A DNA stretch of 64,000 nt from Chryseobacterium lacus (GCF_003336205.1 NZ_QPIE01000002.1:124001-188000), one strand, 5' to 3'; positions 45,542-56,440 are shown, counted from the first letter of the stretch. Notes: generated from the letters alone by a model not told the origin. A program made the numbers and translations.

Positions 45542-48500
45542 TTATCTCTTGATCACTTTCACCGTTTTGGTGTTTCCGTCTGCATAGCTCAGTTTCAGGA
45601 GATACAGCCCGGATTTCAATTCACCTAAGTGGATCTGTGCACCCGGATTATCAATGGTTTTCACCATTCTTCCCGAAGCATCCATTACGGTAACGGATTT
45701 CAGATTCTTGGTATCAGAAATATTGATCACATCGGTAAATGGATTTGGATATACTTTTACTGACTGATCATCTTTCGTAATTTCCGAAGTACTTAAGCTA
45801 CATCCTGTATTGACATCTACAGCTACAGGTACTCTCGCACCTTCACACTTGGTAGAGATCTGCCAGTCATAGAAATAATAATACGAGGCAGAAGTAGTAT
45901 TCCCTGAACAACAGTTACCATTGGTAATTGATAATACAGAAGGTATCGTCAGAGGGTAAGTACCCCAAGCCGAGCCGGACTCTCTGACCAAACTGGCAAC
46001 GCCACCGGATCTGCTCATCATCATGAGTTTATAATTCGTTCCGGGGACAATATTGAAGTTAAGAGGAACAAAAGTTTTTACATAAGGTGCCCCTGATCCG
46101 GTAAGGGTCACGGTCACAGTCTGAAGGGTCACCGCCGGCGAGACACTTCCGTCCTGTAAAGCAATGACCACATCACCTGAGCCTGTTCCTATTGGGTATA
46201 CATACACCCCTTCCAGCACGAATGAAGCAGAGGCATCAAAGAATAAACCTGCTTCCTGTGTATATCCAGTGGTGGAAGTAGCATTAGTAAGTGCTGCGCT
46301 CTGCGTACCTCCGAATGAGGCTGCAGCATAATAATTAGTAGATGCAGCAAGTGCCGGAGTGGTAAAGGTTGCTCCTGTTCCTACTGCAGTTCCGCCCGTT
46401 GGCGCATCGTACCAGGTAATATTGGCTCCTGCATCAGCAGTGGCGGTCAATGTAGCGGTATCGTTCATACACATTGGTGTAGCAGAAGTACTGGAAGTCG
46501 TTCCTGTAATAGAAGGTGGCTGACATAGCGTTGCCACGGTTACCGGAACTGAAGTCCATACACTCTGATCGGTACCTGAACAGTGCGATCTTACCCAAAC
46601 ATAGTAGGTCGTTATCGGTGCCAATCCGGTAATGTCTGCAGAAAGGCCCGGAGCATTCTGCACCTGAGGAACAGAAGTTGCCGTTGGCGGCGTATTGGTA
46701 GCGCTGTAATAAATATCATACCCCATCGCCGGCGGCGTAATGGACGCATCCCATCCAATGGTAGCACTGTTGTGAGTTACATTAGTCACCTGAATATTAG
46801 TAGGTGCTACACAGCTTGGAGGAGGAACTACATTCAATGTAACATCTACATAATTACCGCTAGTTATTACACCACAGGCATTGGTAGGAACTCCGCTGAA
46901 AGAAGAACCAATTCTTACCCGATACATACCGACAGGAGTTCCAGCAGGGATGATAAGATTACCTGTGTGCGTTGCTGCTTTTGTAGTCGTTGCCAATATG
47001 GTTTCACCCGGATCATCAAAATTCAGGTTATTGTTCCAGTCAACCCAAATATAGTAATAATACGTACTGGTTCCGGATCCATCCAGAAAGAAATCAAAGG
47101 TCTGGGTCGGATAAGCCGAAAATACCTCTGCAGTATTCACATAAGTTTGGTGTGAAGTAGCGGTATAATTAAGGTCAGTAATAGCACCGGTAGTCGTGGC
47201 ATTCGCCAGATAATAGGTGGTAGAAGTTCCGGATTGAACTGGTGTACAATATCCTGTAGTTGCTTCCAGCACCGGACTCCAGCTGCTGGTATCCGTAGCA
47301 GAGCATACCGATCTTACCCACACATAATACACCGTATCGCCCGTAAGTCCGTTGATGCTAACCGAAGTCGCAGAACTTGTTCCCGAAGCAGGGGTGGCTG
47401 CAGTAGGAGGGGTGTTTGTCTGAGAATAATAGTATTCATAACCTTGAACAGGTGTTGGGGATCCTACAGGAGCACTCCAAGAAATATCCAGTGAGGAGCT
47501 AGTTGCACCAGTCAATACAAGATCTGTAGGAGCATAACAGCTTGGTATCGCTTCCCAGTACACATCATCCCAATAGTAGGATTTCGCGTCCGCAGGATTC
47601 CTTACGGCCAGTCTTGCATTGGCTGGAACCCATGCTGGAACCTGAACAGTGTAATAATTGCCGTCGTACGCAGTATTGGTAATATCCAGAGTCGTAAGGT
47701 TGACAAAGGTATTGGCATCCGTAACATCCATCATATATCCCACTTCCAGTGCACCTGGAGCCGTGCTTACTTTTGCCTGAAATCTCAGCCAGTGCGTTCC
47801 CGCGTTGATGTTAGTAAATTCCGGCAACACCACGATAACAGGTGTTTGAGAAGTAGAGGCATTCTGGTACAGGTGTCTCAATCCCGAAGCGGGGCTAGAA
47901 GACGAGCTTATGGTTTGAGATCCCGCACCCGTTGCTGGTGCAATACGAACCCAGCACTGCGGCACAATGCTTCCTGTAGCATAGGAATCAAAATTTTCGA
48001 AAAGTGTAGACACAGGAGCACATAAGGTCACGAAAGTAACCGGAATCTGAGTCCAGTCGCTTACATTGCCTGCCCCACAATCGGATCTTACCCAAACATA
48101 ATATGTGGTGGCCGGCGTAAGCCCGGTAAGGTTAGCCGACAGTCCGGGTGCATTGACTGAATTGGTAGCATCCAGAACAGTGGTGCCATCAGGAGCAGTA
48201 TTCACTGTGGAATAATAAACCTGATATCCGTTGGCAGGAATAATGGTGGCAGCATCCCAGCCTATAGTAGCCGTAGTGCTCAGGAAGGAAACCACGTTCA
48301 CGTTCGTAGGTGCGACGCAGGTTGGAGCTTCAACAACTGAGATATCATCCAGTGCCATATCACCATAAAAATCCGTACCCCTAAAAGCTCTGAAACGAAC
48401 CCTGATATCTCCGGTAATGTTCAATGATCCTAAATTAACCGTCGCTTTTAACCACGGTGAAGTATCTGAAGTCTGCTGTTGTCCGGTAAGCACAAACAGG

Positions 48501-50935
48501 TCATTATTCCAGGAAGCACCGTCGTAAACATCCACTCTTAATTCACCCATTGTTGAACCGTACATGTGATAATAAAATTGTACCGACGGAGTGGTTAATG
48601 CGCTTACATTAATAAAAGGAGTATATAGTTCCGCAATACTTCCTGTAGAGCCGCTTGATGCTTCAGTATAGAAATATTTTACGCCGCTGTGCGCTCCCGA
48701 AGGCCCGGTGCTTGAAGATGGCGTAGAACCGGAGTCATCCACATTCCAACGGTATAAAGAAGTAGTATTCGAAGGTATGGTGGTCCAACAGTCTGCAATA
48801 ACGGCACCGGTAGTAGCAGTTGCCGTTTCAACGGTGTAAGTCCACGGTGCAGACACCGCAGTACAAGCTGTCAAAACAGTACCGACAGGTACCCATAAAC
48901 TGACATCAGGAGCTCCACAGTTGCTTCTCATCCACACATAATAAGTGGTATTGGGTGTAAGCCCTGTGATAGTACCCGAAGTTCCTGTGGCAGTGACAGA
49001 GTTGCTTGCATTTAATACTGTCGTAGCATCAGGCGCCGTGTTGGTGGTGCTGTAATATAGAGTATAAGAGGACGCCGGAGTTCCTGAAGTCGGCGCACTC
49101 CAGTTTACTGCAACGGTACTTGAGTTTACTGCGCCAAAAGCTAATGTTCCCGGAGGATAACAGGATGGAATCGGCTCCACAAAGACATCGTCAATATAGA
49201 TTGAACTTGCCGATCCGGTAGTGGCGTTATTGAATGCAAAGTAAGCCGCAGTACCTGCCGGGAAGTTCACATCATACTCTGTATAGGTAGTAGTGAGTGG
49301 AATGGTTTGCAAAACGGTGAAAGTGGCTATGTTTGCGGGATCCGTCATGGTACCAACTTGCAGTTCTTTACCAGCGACAGTAGCTTTTGCAGAAAATCTC
49401 ACCCGGTGTGCTCCGGTACTTAAAGTCGGAGTCTCTGGGGAAATTAACATCACGTGGCCCGTTGTAGTAGAAGCCCGGTACAGGTAATATGCATTTGGGG
49501 AAGATAGCACATTCGTAGAGCTTGAGGAAACATATCCGTATCCTGTAGAACCCGATGTTTCATAATACGTCCAGCAAACCGGTGCATTATTAACCGTGGA
49601 AGACCCTGTCGGTGTGGTATCAAAATTCTGAGAATATGGAATAGTAGAAGGTATACATACCGTAGCAAAGCTTCCTGCATTCTTCCATTGGCTGCTTTCT
49701 GTTGCACTGCATTCGCTGCGGATCCACACATAATAAGCAGATGACGGGCTGAGAGGTGAAAGCATAGCAGAAACTGATCCTGCAGGCACCTGAATGGAGT
49801 TGGAACTGTTCAGCACCGTAGAAACAGATGGGGAACCATCAGTAGTACTGTAATAAATCGTATAGCCGCTCGCAGGAGGATTTGCCGGAGCATTCCAACT
49901 TAAACCTGCTGAAGTGGTAGTGATCGTATTAATGGACATTCCGGAAGGGCCTATGCAGGTGCTCGGTGTCCAGGTAAACGTAAGTCCTGAAGCCGGAAAA
50001 ATAACATCGTCTCTCGATACTGAAGAGTTATTGGCAGTACCCACAGTAGTATTGGTCCAGCCCGTAGTGGAAACTCTGTTATTAAAATCCGAATTGTTCG
50101 CACCTCTCAGGCCAATCTGATTTGTCCTCACAGTAGTAGCCGTGTTGAAATGATCGCCATAAACTATCGAAACAACATTGGTGGTTTCTGAAAGCCTGAG
50201 CTGGAAACTCATATAGTTGCTGAGCGCGACAGTTGTTCCGTAATCGTTATACCCTGACCATTCGATCACAAATACCCTGTTGGGAGCCGTGCCTTCGGTA
50301 TGGGTAAAAACTTTACCGCTGCCATAGCGAACCACAGCTGCAGCAGAACTGGAGGTAGCAGCCGCCGACATCGTAATGGTACCGGCTGCGGTATCAAACG
50401 CTGTTACGGTTGCCCCGGTAGGAATCCCATCGGCTGCATTGAGCGCCTTCCCTACTTCAAGTCCGTAGAAATTGGCAACATTGGTAATGACGTTGGATCC
50501 GCTGGTCGTAACTCCGGAAGTAATAAAGACACCCCATAAATCCCTGTTCATAACCGCAATCGCGCCGTCATACGCTGTGGATGCAGAGATCACCGAAGAA
50601 GTAGTACTTGTGGTGGTGCCAAAAGTTACCCCTCCATTGGAATTCACATACAGCGAGGTGTAATTACTGCCATTGAAAGCAAAACTAAACGGAATCGTAA
50701 CGCTCCAGCCTGCTCCGTCATTAGTAGTTCCGGTCGATGCTTCACTGCCGGGAACCAAGGTGCCTGTACCGGCAATACTGTTATAGGTTCCTGTGGATTG
50801 TGAAAATACATAGCCACTTACCTGCGCCTGCATTTTTACTGAACTTAATCCTAAAAGGAAAAAAGCCAGAAGAATGCCTTTCAAATACGCCTGTCGAACT
50901 GCGTACGACAGACCTTTTTCATAAAAGTTCTTCAT
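45542..50935 (-). CDS. Giant T9SS-secreted surface protein with FN3 repeats
   Basis: A 1797-residue secreted protein. The signal peptide ends KMQAQ near residue 38. Domains in order are: an N-terminal beta-domain (to about 330); five fibronectin type III repeats, each starting CxxP and ending TYYVWVRSxC (about 335, 610, 890, 1150 and 1400); MAM/choice-of-anchor-like domains between them; a GEVED domain (YYYYIWVDWNNNLNFDDPGE); and an Ig-like domain (ITWYDAPTGGTAVGTG). The C-terminal type A sorting domain has VKVYPNPFTDVINIS and SGLYLLKLS. It is exported by the type IX system and anchored or released at the cell surface, probably as an adhesin or protease-associated factor. A TATATTTG box lies at 50964-50971. 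Confidence 0.9.
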   Translation of the reverse strand: MKNFYEKGLSYAVRQAYLKGILLAFFLLGLSSVKMQAQVSGYVFSQSTGTYNSIAGTGTLVPGSEASTGTTNDGAGWSVTIPFSFAFNGSNYTSLYVNSNGGVTFGTTTSTTSSVISASTAYDGAIAVMNRDLWGVFITSGVTTSGSNVITNVANFYGLEVGKALNAADGIPTGATVTAFDTAAGTITMSAAATSSSAAAVVRYGSGKVFTHTEGTAPNRVFVIEWSGYNDYGTTVALSNYMSFQLRLSETTNVVSIVYGDHFNTATTVRTNQIGLRGANNSDFNNRVSTTGWTNTTVGTANNSSVSRDDVIFPASGLTFTWTPSTCIGPSGMSINTITTTSAGLSWNAPANPPASGYTIYYSTTDGSPSVSTVLNSSNSIQVPAGSVSAMLSPLSPSSAYYVWIRSECSATESSQWKNAGSFATVCIPSTIPYSQNFDTTPTGSSTVNNAPVCWTYYETSGSTGYGYVSSSSTNVLSSPNAYYLYRASTTTGHVMLISPETPTLSTGAHRVRFSAKATVAGKELQVGTMTDPANIATFTVLQTIPLTTTYTEYDVNFPAGTAAYFAFNNATTGSASSIYIDDVFVEPIPSCYPPGTLAFGAVNSSTVAVNWSAPTSGTPASSYTLYYSTTNTAPDATTVLNASNSVTATGTSGTITGLTPNTTYYVWMRSNCGAPDVSLWVPVGTVLTACTAVSAPWTYTVETATATTGAVIADCWTTIPSNTTSLYRWNVDDSGSTPSSSTGPSGAHSGVKYFYTEASSGSTGSIAELYTPFINVSALTTPSVQFYYHMYGSTMGELRVDVYDGASWNNDLFVLTGQQQTSDTSPWLKATVNLGSLNITGDIRVRFRAFRGTDFYGDMALDDISVVEAPTCVAPTNVNVVSFLSTTATIGWDAATIIPANGYQVYYSTVNTAPDGTTVLDATNSVNAPGLSANLTGLTPATTYYVWVRSDCGAGNVSDWTQIPVTFVTLCAPVSTLFENFDSYATGSIVPQCWVRIAPATGAGSQTISSSSSPASGLRHLYQNASTSQTPVIVVLPEFTNINAGTHWLRFQAKVSTAPGALEVGYMMDVTDANTFVNLTTLDITNTAYDGNYYTVQVPAWVPANARLAVRNPADAKSYYWDDVYWEAIPSCYAPTDLVLTGATSSSLDISWSAPVGSPTPVQGYEYYYSQTNTPPTAATPASGTSSATSVSINGLTGDTVYYVWVRSVCSATDTSSWSPVLEATTGYCTPVQSGTSTTYYLANATTTGAITDLNYTATSHQTYVNTAEVFSAYPTQTFDFFLDGSGTSTYYYYIWVDWNNNLNFDDPGETILATTTKAATHTGNLIIPAGTPVGMYRVRIGSSFSGVPTNACGVITSGNYVDVTLNVVPPPSCVAPTNIQVTNVTHNSATIGWDASITPPAMGYDIYYSATNTPPTATSVPQVQNAPGLSADITGLAPITTYYVWVRSHCSGTDQSVWTSVPVTVATLCQPPSITGTTSSTSATPMCMNDTATLTATADAGANITWYDAPTGGTAVGTGATFTTPALAASTNYYAAASFGGTQSAALTNATSTTGYTQEAGLFFDASASFVLEGVYVYPIGTGSGDVVIALQDGSVSPAVTLQTVTVTLTGSGAPYVKTFVPLNFNIVPGTNYKLMMMSRSGGVASLVRESGSAWGTYPLTIPSVLSITNGNCCSGNTTSASYYYFYDWQISTKCEGARVPVAVDVNTGCSLSTSEITKDDQSVKVYPNPFTDVINISDTKNLKSVTVMDASGRMVKTIDNPGAQIHLGELKSGLYLLKLSYADGNTKTVKVIKR

Positions 50936-51209
50936 AAAGTTAAGTTAAGATGTTAATAAGAAACAAATATATAAAAAAAAACTAGTTTTTATACGATAAA
51001 ATCAAATAAAATATTAAAACTATGACATATTGAAAATCAACGCTAAAAAACCCAATATCAATATGCTTTATACATTACTACTTAAGCTAAAATGCCAAGT
51101 TTTGATATGGTCGAAAAACTTCTTCTGAAACTTTCTTCCGTTCCGCAAAATAGTTAATAAAAAACAGCAGGTGGTGTTCCTGCTGTTGTATTGAATAAAA
51201 ATGGTTTTT

Positions 51210-51482
51210 TTATTTATTGAGCAAAGCCTGCCTTTGGCGAACTGCATAGAGGGCAAGGGCTACACCGGCGACCATGAGCACCGGAAGGTAGTCATCAATC
51301 GGGGCAGCGGGGTCATCTCCTTCCAAACCTCCTGTTCCTGGCCCTGTCGTGTCTCCGTAAGCCTGATAATACACTTCATCTTCGGACTGCTGAAACACAT
51401 TGTCAGAACCTTCCGATTTCCACTGCCCCCACACAGAGGGTGAAGCCAGCATTATTACTATTCCTATGATAATCTTTTTCAT
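51210..51482 (-). CDS. Small signal-peptide/C-terminal-TM protein between T9SS genes
   Basis: A 90-residue protein with a signal peptide (ends SVWGQ), an acidic Gly/Asp stretch (GTGGLEGDDPAAPIDDYLPV) and one membrane helix at residues 68-82 with a basic tail (VRQRQALLNK). This short architecture (signal, PxDDYLPxL, one TM, basic tail) is widespread beside T9SS surface proteins in flavobacteria; function is unknown. It is 11 bp after the large lamin-tail protein gene on the same strand. Confidence 0.7.
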   Translation of the reverse strand: MKKIIIGIVIMLASPSVWGQWKSEGSDNVFQQSEDEVYYQAYGDTTGPGTGGLEGDDPAAPIDDYLPVLMVAGVALALYAVRQRQALLNK

Positions 51483-51492
51483 TTTTATGTTT

Positions 51493-54400
51493 TTATATTT
51501 TTACTTTTTTGGAAACCTTGCTTCCGTCAGCAAGCTCCACTACTACCATAACATATACTGCACCTTTGGCCGGAATGCTCACAGTTCTTGCTTTTTCGGT
51601 TTTTTGTGAAAGCAATCTACCCGACATGTCATATACGCTGACTTTCGTAATATCTTTTCTAGCAAGTACCGTTACCATACCCTCATTTCCATACACCTGA
51701 ATATCATGTTTCACAGTCTCTGAAGTTCCTAATGCCATGCTGCTGAAAAACACTTCAAATCGATCTTCTTCTCCAATGCCGGCAGACGTAAAGCTGTAAT
51801 TGCCGGAAGTAAGGTCAGTAATAACACCGGTAGCCTTGTCCTTTATATATACCGATTGCCCTGCAGCTGCAAGTGCTCCTAAACGGTGAACTACCGAAAT
51901 GGTATAATTCTGAATATGGGAAGTGTTGATAAATACATTAAACTGATCATTATTCTGGAAGGTTGCGTGGGCATCAATGACCAATTTGTGTCCTCCTGCT
52001 TTGGTGTACATGACATCCGTACCTTCACCAAGTAACTTTCCATCGTATGTGCTGTCGAATCCTGCAGTTGCTGCTCCGGCAAACGCCATCAGCACCTGCG
52101 ACTTCGCTCCTGAAGCACTTTCCATCTGCAGCCAGAATTTATCGTTAACGCCATTTCCGGCCTTCTGAAATACGCCTGATGTTGCATCAGTCACTCTCAT
52201 CGCATTGGTAAAATTAAAACTGTTCTGTGAAGCACCTCTTTCAACGAAGAATCCCTGTCCTGTTGCAATGAGTTCGTCATCTGTACCAAATGGTACTGTC
52301 CCAGTCGGGTTCAGTGCCCAATAGGTATTTCCAGTGTATTGGTTACCGGCGTCCATAGCCGAAGCACTATCCCACACATACAGGGTTTGTGATGCAACGC
52401 CGGTATTTTCCTGAAGGAATGCCAATGCTGAAATACTTCCCGGATACGGGTTACCTAAGAACACATAATCTCCTGTAATTGCTGTGGCATCATATGTAAT
52501 ATTTCCGGAGTTGGGCACGGAACCGGTAAACCAGCCCTGAAAGTTCTGTGCAGTTGTGGTGAAATCATTCGGTGTCCGGATTTGGTAACCTTGGCCCGGC
52601 ACAAAAGTATTTCCTGACGGAATGGTTACATAACTAGCACCGCTATACGTGTAAAAACGGTTGTCCAAAGTTCCTGTTGCCGACTGGTTGCTTCCGTCAT
52701 TCAGTTTACCATACGAAAACTCTTTCAAAGTTTGTGTACTTGAGGCCATCGGGCTGCTCCATGAAATATATCCCAAACGCAGCACAGGTTTTGTTACCCT
52801 TCTCACATTGAAAGCAGAACCGGCTCCCGCTGTAAAGGTTCCTGTCTGTATGAAATTCGCATTATTGGCTACTGTAATCGTTCCGTTGTTCACCACATCG
52901 CCTGTCCTTACGAAGGAATTAACCGTCAGCGTAGCACCACTGTTCACAGTGAGACTTGCTGCTTCGAAAGACGACCCATCATAATCGTTATCAATTACTG
53001 CTGGCATAGAAGCATCGGGGCCTGTTCCATTAGACCATGCAGAACCATCCCAAGTAATAATGGGCAATGTTGTTACAGAAATTGTATTGCTCACAGCAGA
53101 TTCAACCGTTCCTTTTACTGCTATTACACTATAAGTATAGTTGGAATCTGGGTTTAATCCTGTTACATCGAATGTTAACACATTCCCTACATTTTGTGTA
53201 GATAGTAAAGTTTGTGTTACTGTGTTGGCGGTGTGTGAACCGAGATCTGACACGGTATTGATATCAAACAGATCCCATTCTGTGGTAAGAGTTGTAAACG
53301 CAGTTTCACCTGTACCGGTCGGATTTACTGTCACACCTCCCGTTACGTTACTTTTTCTTCTTAAGGTTTTATCCAAAGTTGAATAACCCCCTGCACCTGT
53401 CCAAGCAGTTCCCGGATCATCTCCGATAACTCCAAAAATATCAATTTCAAAACCGTTTTTACGAAGTACTACTGCATCATCACCATTAAAATTACAAACA
53501 CTCGAAATGTAAGTCGCAACACCAATTGGCGTAGTCAGATTAGCACCACTATTCCGTAACACAATAGTTGCTCCATTTAACAAAATTGGTTGTAAGTCAC
53601 TCAAATTCTGAGTATTTGTTATTCCAGATGTACCATTAGCATGTAATGTGACTGAATAAGTACTTAAATCAACATCAACCCCAGTACCATTATAAATTTC
53701 AAGGTATTTATTATTACTTGAACCTTCCACATATTCAGAAATGATAAGATCAGTCATTGGAGCACCGGTTTCCTCATAAACCTCCAAAACATAAGAATCC
53801 GCTCCCGTCACCGCATTCCAGTTGGCGGTGAAGCCTGCCGGAGTGATGTTGGTGGCCGCTGTGGCTACAGGAGCATCTAAAGTGGTGGTAAAACTCAGTT
53901 CATTGCTGAAATAATACTGTCCTGTTCCATCCATTACATACGCTTTATAATAATAGGTAGTTGCGGGTGATAAGGTCGTCACGGTAGCATCAAACACGCC
54001 TGTTGCAGCGGTACCATCTGTCAAGAAAGTTCCTCCGGAAAATTCAGGATTGACAGAAGTTCCGTACACAAATCCTTTCTCTGTCAACGGATTGCTTAGA
54101 CACGTTCCCAAGGACGTGATCTCTCCATTCAGGGTAGCTTCCGTTGCCGATATTGAAGTAGCTGCGCTGGTTGCGAGTGCTGGATCAACCGTAGTGTTTC
54201 CAGTTCCGGTGATATCAAAAGTAGCTACATTACTGCCGGAAGTTGAACTCTGTACAGTGATAGTTGCATTTTGTGCTCCCGAAGAGGCTGGGGTAAATGT
54301 AACATCAAAAGTAACGGTACCGTTGGAGCCGGGAACCGTGGTAGCCGAAAGATTCGATACCACAAATTGGCTATTGTCTGAAACTACAGTAAGTCCGCCT

Positions 54401-55302
54401 GCTGAGGAGTTACCACTGTTTGTAATGGTGAAGGTTTCTGTAATAGACGTACCAATGCAAGAGTCTCCGTGATCAGCTGCTCCTGTGATAACCAACGATG
54501 GTGCGGACGATGTAATTGTTAAATCATACGTTGCGGTTCCTGTACAATAAAGGGTAGCATTATGTGTTCCTTCTGCTTGTGTAGCAGTAATCGTTACGGT
54601 ACCAGCTGTTACAAAATTCACCACTCCTGTATTAGGATTAACAGTCGCAACAGTTTCATCTGAGCTACTATAAATGATGCCTGTAGTTCCATTTAAAGAG
54701 GTCGCCGTTTGAGTATAAGTTCCGGTTGATAAATCTTGAGAAACTGTTGTGTTAGTAAATGCGAGATCAGAAGTTTGACAAGCAGCCGCAACTTGGTATG
54801 TTATTTTAATTTCGGCAATATTTGTGTTTCCACCCGCCTGTAAATAAAAATATCTATAATTATCTGCAGCATCTAAGTCCCAACTCAAAGTTCCCGAATT
54901 TGAAGTAAAAGTTTTCGCTGCAAGTTTTGTTCCTTCTGAGGCAGAGGTAATTTCAGTACTTGCAGAAACGCTAGGTGTCCAAGCTCTTAAACTACCACTT
55001 CCCGGCATTGTAATTTCAATTTTAGTTATTGCCCCAGGTATTGCTGTACTATTGTAAGGATGAGGGATTTGAGTTCCTCCAATTTGAATATAAGCTACAG
55101 TTGTCAAAAACAAATTAGATGTTCCTGTAATTGTTTCTCCTGTCGATGCAGTTGCATTCCATGTAGAAGAAGTATAGCCGGTTCCGCTAGGAAAGCTACT
55201 TCTAGTTATGGTAACATTTCCTTGCCCCCATCCCCAGACGGAGCACAGCACCATGAACAGCGCGAGGGCTGTCCGGATTAAAAAAAGTCTTTTTCTTTTC
55301 AT
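51493..55302 (-). CDS. Large T9SS-secreted protein with lamin-tail domain
   Basis: A 1269-residue protein with a signal peptide (ends VWGWGQ near residue 27). It has Ig-like / choice-of-anchor domains (ITGAADHGDSCIGTSITETF, near 275), FN3-like segments, a lamin-tail domain (LIISEYVEGSSNNKYLEIYN near 500, DDAVVLRKNGFEIDIFG) and a long beta-helical/T9SS linker. The C-terminal type A sorting domain has IQVYGNEGMVTVLARKDITK and KVSVYDMSGRLLSQKTEKAR. It is a surface or released adhesin/nuclease-associated protein; the lamin-tail domain is often found with extracellular nucleases. A TATTTTTG box lies at 55335-55342. Confidence 0.9.
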   Translation of the reverse strand: MKRKRLFLIRTALALFMVLCSVWGWGQGNVTITRSSFPSGTGYTSSTWNATASTGETITGTSNLFLTTVAYIQIGGTQIPHPYNSTAIPGAITKIEITMPGSGSLRAWTPSVSASTEITSASEGTKLAAKTFTSNSGTLSWDLDAADNYRYFYLQAGGNTNIAEIKITYQVAAACQTSDLAFTNTTVSQDLSTGTYTQTATSLNGTTGIIYSSSDETVATVNPNTGVVNFVTAGTVTITATQAEGTHNATLYCTGTATYDLTITSSAPSLVITGAADHGDSCIGTSITETFTITNSGNSSAGGLTVVSDNSQFVVSNLSATTVPGSNGTVTFDVTFTPASSGAQNATITVQSSTSGSNVATFDITGTGNTTVDPALATSAATSISATEATLNGEITSLGTCLSNPLTEKGFVYGTSVNPEFSGGTFLTDGTAATGVFDATVTTLSPATTYYYKAYVMDGTGQYYFSNELSFTTTLDAPVATAATNITPAGFTANWNAVTGADSYVLEVYEETGAPMTDLIISEYVEGSSNNKYLEIYNGTGVDVDLSTYSVTLHANGTSGITNTQNLSDLQPILLNGATIVLRNSGANLTTPIGVATYISSVCNFNGDDAVVLRKNGFEIDIFGVIGDDPGTAWTGAGGYSTLDKTLRRKSNVTGGVTVNPTGTGETAFTTLTTEWDLFDINTVSDLGSHTANTVTQTLLSTQNVGNVLTFDVTGLNPDSNYTYSVIAVKGTVESAVSNTISVTTLPIITWDGSAWSNGTGPDASMPAVIDNDYDGSSFEAASLTVNSGATLTVNSFVRTGDVVNNGTITVANNANFIQTGTFTAGAGSAFNVRRVTKPVLRLGYISWSSPMASSTQTLKEFSYGKLNDGSNQSATGTLDNRFYTYSGASYVTIPSGNTFVPGQGYQIRTPNDFTTTAQNFQGWFTGSVPNSGNITYDATAITGDYVFLGNPYPGSISALAFLQENTGVASQTLYVWDSASAMDAGNQYTGNTYWALNPTGTVPFGTDDELIATGQGFFVERGASQNSFNFTNAMRVTDATSGVFQKAGNGVNDKFWLQMESASGAKSQVLMAFAGAATAGFDSTYDGKLLGEGTDVMYTKAGGHKLVIDAHATFQNNDQFNVFINTSHIQNYTISVVHRLGALAAAGQSVYIKDKATGVITDLTSGNYSFTSAGIGEEDRFEVFFSSMALGTSETVKHDIQVYGNEGMVTVLARKDITKVSVYDMSGRLLSQKTEKARTVSIPAKGAVYVMVVVELADGSKVSKKVKI

Positions 55303-55567
55303 GTTTTATTGGTTTATGGATTATAATAATAGCGCAAAAATACGCATTCTTCTCTCATGGAATGGATGATTTAGATTACATTTCTGTTAATAATGCGGTA
55401 CAGTCAAGGGCCGTTCACATCGTATGGTAAAACGCTGGAAGTAAAGGTAATAAAAAAAGGGAATCGGGCAAATAATATTGGGTTAATTGTTTAGAAAGAG
55501 TGAATTTGCTGATTTGCGAATTTGCTGATTTGCTGATGGCTGATAGCTTACAAAGTGAATTTTTCTC

Positions 55568-55695
55568 TCCGGTACAAAAGAGGTTGAAATATTCCCCTCC
55601 TCCGGAGGGGTGGCAGCCGACGAAAGGAGGATGACGGGGTGGTTTTTTGCAGTTAATACTTAGAAAAAGCGAATTTGCTGATTTGCGAATTTGCT
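55568..55695. repeat. Interspersed repeat B, copy 1
   Basis: Core CCCCTCCTCCGGAGGGG-TGGCAGCCGACGA is followed by GGATGACGGGGTGG, a T6 run, GCAGTTAATACTTAGAAAAA and GAATTTGCTGATTTGC words. CCCCTCC/GGAGGGG forms a short stem. Copies 2-6 lie at 55956-56085, 56508-56640, 57413-57530, 57717-57850 and 57890-58015. Confidence 0.8.
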
Positions 55696-55709
55696 TATCA
55701 GCTTATGAA

Positions 55710-55819
55710 CTCATCATGTTTTGTTCGGATGTTGTTCGGGTCGTGTTCGGAAAACCTTCGGTAAAACCCCCATTTTACCGGACACGATCCGAAGGAGACC
55801 CGAACCGTACCCGAAGAAA
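55710..55819. repeat. Interspersed repeat A, copy 1 (TTCGG-rich foldback)
   Basis: A unit of about 110 bp with repeated TTCGG/CCGAA words. CGGTAAAA-CCCCCA-TTTTACCG forms an inner stem, and TCGTGTTCGG with CCGGACACGA plus TTCGGAT with ATCCGAA extend it. Near-identical copies lie at 56331-56440 and 57552-57661. Confidence 0.8.
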
Positions 55820-55955
55820 GATGAAAAAGATTGAAATTGTGAACCGTTCTGAAATAACGATGGATTGTTAATGGAGCGAAGAGAGCGGATTGCTTATTTG
55901 CTGGTTAATCGGTTAATCGGTTAGTTGTTTAGAAAGAATGTGCTTTTCTCTACAG

Positions 55956-56085
55956 CACAAAAGAGGTTGAAATATTCCCCTCCTCTGGAGGTGTGGCAGC
56001 CGACGACAGGAGGATGACGGGGTGGTTTTTTGCAGTTAATACTTAGAAAAAGCGAATTTGCTGATTTGCGAATTTGCTGATTTGC
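55956..56085. repeat. Interspersed repeat B, copy 2
   Basis: Same order of blocks as copy 1, with GGAGGTGTGG in place of GGAGGGGTGG and an ACAGG variant after the CGACG. Confidence 0.75.
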
Positions 56086-56330
56086 TTATTGATGGTTAAT
56101 TGTTTAATCGGTTAATGGTTTAGAAAGAGTGAATTTGCGAATTTGCTTTGCTAAAACGGGCCGGGATTTTTGCGAATTTGCTGATTTGCTGATTGCTGGT
56201 TAATCGTTAATCGGTTAGAAAGAGTGAATTTGCTGATTTGCGAATTTGCGAATTTGCTTTGGTAAAACAGACCGGGATTGTTCGAATTTGCTGATTTACT
56301 TATCAGCTTATTAGCTTATTAGCTTATTAA

Positions 56331-56440
56331 CTCATCATGTTTTGTTCGGATGTTGTTCGGGTCGTGTTCGGAAAACCTTCGGTAAAACCCCCATTTTACC
56401 GAACACGATCCGAAGGAGACCCGAACCGTACCCGAAGAAA
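56331..56440. repeat. Interspersed repeat A, copy 2
   Basis: Nearly identical to copy 1, differing at the base after TTTTACCG (GAACACG rather than GGACACG). The difference restores TGTTCGG/CCGAACA pairing, so it strengthens the stem. Confidence 0.78.

Noticed and set aside
46583-50663. Several plus-strand open frames inside the giant FN3 protein gene
   Set aside because: They are antisense to a clear long gene with FN3 and sorting domains, and their residue composition (Arg/Ser/Cys-rich) is that of shadow frames.
55647-55871. Small open frame over repeats A and B
   Set aside because: It consists of repeat DNA and would repeat in part at each copy; the composition does not look like a protein.
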